This document shows, in pieces, positions 62,506-64,000 of a stretch of 64,000 nt of DNA. The DNA comes from JAWKWA01 sp041397765 (GTDB lineage: Bacteria > Pseudomonadota > Alphaproteobacteria > Rhizobiales > Hyphomicrobiaceae). Location: the NCBI GenBank assembly GCA_041397765.1, contig JAWKWA010000001.1:1-64000 (forward strand), read 5' to 3'. Made by a program: the position numbers and the translations under genes. The notes beneath the pieces were generated by a model. It did no database searches. It worked only from the letters and a program-made list of their open reading frames with translations, and had not been told where the DNA came from. The stretch's first letter is position 1; every line of letters begins with the position of its first letter.

Positions 62506-63248
62506 CGGCATCCAGATCGTCCGTCTGGCGCGGCCGGAAAGAACGCGCTGACGAGCCCGATGTACGAGGCGCTGACGCGCGCACTCGCGGAAGGGGACGC
62601 GCGCGACGACGTGGCGGCGACGGTGATCCTCGGGCTGCCGGGCGCCTTCAGCGCCGGAAACGGCATCGGCGAATTCCGGGCCCTGCCGCCGACAGCGCAC
62701 TCGGCGATGCCGTCACCGGCTTCATACGCCGGCTCGCGGCAACGCAGAAGCCGATGATCGCGGGCGTCGACGGCCTCGCCATCGGCATCGGCACGACGAT
62801 GCTCATGCATTGCGATCTCGTCTATGCGAGCGAGCGGGCGCATTTCCGCACGCCGTTCCTCGATCTCGGCCTCGTGCCGGAAGCGGCCTCATCGCTGCTG
62901 GCGCCGATGCGGATGGGGCATGCGCGCGCTTTCGAGATGCTGGTGCTCGGCGAACCGCTGGACGCGCCGAAGGCGCTCGCCGCCGGCCTCATCAATGCCA
63001 TCGTGCCGCCGGAGGAATTGGAGGCGAAAGCGGTGGCGGCGGCCGTGCGGCTGGCGGCCAAACCCCCGGCGGCGCTGATGGCGGCGCGACGGCTGGTCAA
63101 GGGCGATCCGGCCGCGGTGGCGGAGCGGATGGAAGCGGAGATCGCGCTCTTTGCCGAGCGGCTCTCCTCGGCCGAGGCGCAGGAGGCCTTCGCCGCCTTC
63201 CTCGAGAAGCGACCGGCCGATTTCAGGCGGACGAAGGGCGGAGCATGA
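62474..63248 (+). pseudogene. Enoyl-CoA hydratase with two single-base frameshifts
   Basis: Crotonase gene split over three frames. It begins MSEHVRIERRDGIQIVRLAR, breaks at the AAA at 62538-62540 (one A short of reading EKNALTSPMYEALT), continues to GLPGAFSAGNGIGEFR, breaks again around 62679-62684 (one base short in a C run), then continues ADSALGDAVTGFIRRLAATQ through GVDGLAIGIGTTMLMHCDL and a normal end. Restoring two bases gives a protein of about 258 residues. It partners the preceding acyl-CoA dehydrogenase; the indels could be sequencing errors. Confidence 0.85.
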
Positions 63249-64000
63249 GACGGGCGAAAGCCGGGCAGGGGAGAGCCGAGCGGGCGAAAGGCAGTGAGAG
63301 CCGGGCCTTGCGCCGGGCCGGGCGCGGCGCCCGCCTCGCGATGATGCTCAGCCTCCTGCTCTTGGCCTGCCCAGCCACCGGAGAGGCCGGCATCCTCTCG
63401 AGCCTGCTCAAATTCGGCGCCCACCATATCGACGACGGCAAGGGCGCGGCGCTGCGGGCGGCGTCGGGCGAGATGGGCGGGCTCGTCCGGCATCTCGGCA
63501 GCCTGCCGGAAGCCGGCCGGCGCGGCGCGATCGCCGCCTCGGCGCTGCCCGAGGGACATTGGCGCCTCGCCAATGCCGCGGGAGAGACGGTGACGGCGGC
63601 GACGCCCGAGGAAATCTCCAATGCGCTGCGATGGCTCGCGCCCGACATCAGCGATGCACGGCCGGGCGAGATCGCGCTCTTTATCGACGAGGCGACGGTG
63701 TTCGGCCGGTCCGAGGCGCTCGCCGATCTGCCGAAGGCCGGCTCGGTGCGGCTGGTGCACGGGCGGGAGAGCTACCGCGTGATCCTCGGCGGGCGCGATT
63801 CCGCCGGTCAGATCCGTGCCTATGCCGAGCTGCGGCCGCGCGTCCTGGTGGCGCTCGGCGACAAGGCCGCCTTTGCCGAGGCCGCCTGGCAGCTCGGCCG
63901 CGCGGCGAACCGGGGCGCCGTGCGCATCCTCTCGCTCGATGCGGCGGGCAGCACGTCGCTGCCGCGCATCGGTGCGCGGGAGAGCGGGACGGGATTGCCG
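63245..64000 (+). CDS. Hypothetical exported protein, truncated by window edge
   Basis: Open to the right end (252 codons seen, no stop), starting ATGA-overlapped with the hydratase stop. An N-terminal basic stretch leads to a hydrophobic signal, LAMMLSLLLLACPATGEAG; LLAC resembles a lipobox, so lipoprotein or ordinary export are both possible. After that come GAHHIDDGKGAALRAASGEM and ARPGEIALFIDEATVF, a soluble alpha/beta pattern. No family recognised. The translational coupling to a crotonase gene may be accidental. Confidence 0.65.
   Translation, partial: MRRAKAGQGRAERAKGSESRALRRAGRGARLAMMLSLLLLACPATGEAGILSSLLKFGAHHIDDGKGAALRAASGEMGGLVRHLGSLPEAGRRGAIAASALPEGHWRLANAAGETVTAATPEEISNALRWLAPDISDARPGEIALFIDEATVFGRSEALADLPKAGSVRLVHGRESYRVILGGRDSAGQIRAYAELRPRVLVALGDKAAFAEAAWQLGRAANRGAVRILSLDAAGSTSLPRIGARESGTGLP

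Overview
This window is 64 kb of high-GC DNA, densely packed with genes, from a bacterial chromosome. The gene content fits an alphaproteobacterium, probably order Hyphomicrobiales (Rhizobiales). The grounds are the rpsT/dnaA neighbourhood with dnaN, recF and gyrB, a suf operon that carries two cysteine desulfurases and a DUF59 protein behind an Irr-type iron box, the gshB/yraN/rsmI/hemW/rdgB grouping, and split glyQ and glyS. No phage, transposase, CRISPR array, tRNA or rRNA was recognised, so this looks like core chromosome with a few accessory genes.

Layout. (1) 0-10 kb: a peptide-type ABC transporter (two permeases and one fused double ATPase, no binding protein), an Old-Yellow-Enzyme-type flavin/Fe-S oxidoreductase, an SDR, a tiny gene divergent from a GcvA-like LysR regulator, a TfoX-N protein, and a frameshifted medium-chain dehydrogenase. 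(2) 11-19.8 kb: the Fe-S assembly operon iscR, nifS-like desulfurase, sufB, small ORF, sufC, sufD, sufS, sufT (frameshifted), sufA, all on the minus strand. A sigma70-like promoter followed by an Irr (ICE) box lies upstream of it. (3) 19.9-28.6 kb: an alpha/beta hydrolase, a possible GHKL-ATPase remnant, glyQ and glyS separated by an OmpW porin, a small membrane protein and a stand-alone TIR protein, then an SMP-30 protein and a phosphotransacylase. (4) 28.7-37.3 kb: gyrB, recF, dnaN, dnaA and rpsT on the minus strand, with a DnaA-box cluster that is a candidate oriC. (5) 37.4-40 kb: SxtJ, DUF5989 and a NodU/CmcH carbamoyltransferase. (6) 40-49 kb: a thioesterase, gshB, an acyltransferase, and a long minus-strand run adh, two DUF1330 genes, VOC, rdgB, hemW, rsmI, yraN. 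(7) 49-53 kb: GST, MFS carrier, L,D-transpeptidase. (8) 53-64 kb: a patatin-like membrane protein and an acyl-CoA catabolic cluster (ADP-forming acyl-CoA synthetase, two acyl-CoA dehydrogenases, two enoyl-CoA hydratases), yacG, and a gene running off the right edge.

The best leads are regulatory or modular rather than a wholly new system: the Irr box at the suf promoter, the SxtJ-DUF5989-carbamoyltransferase trio, the solitary TIR gene between the glycyl-tRNA synthetase subunits, the LysR-associated small gene with its own terminator, and the DnaA-box cluster. At least four single-base frameshifts hit otherwise well-conserved genes. Two or three lie in short homopolymers, so assembly error is a real possibility. 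All motif positions were read by eye; no search or structure prediction was run.
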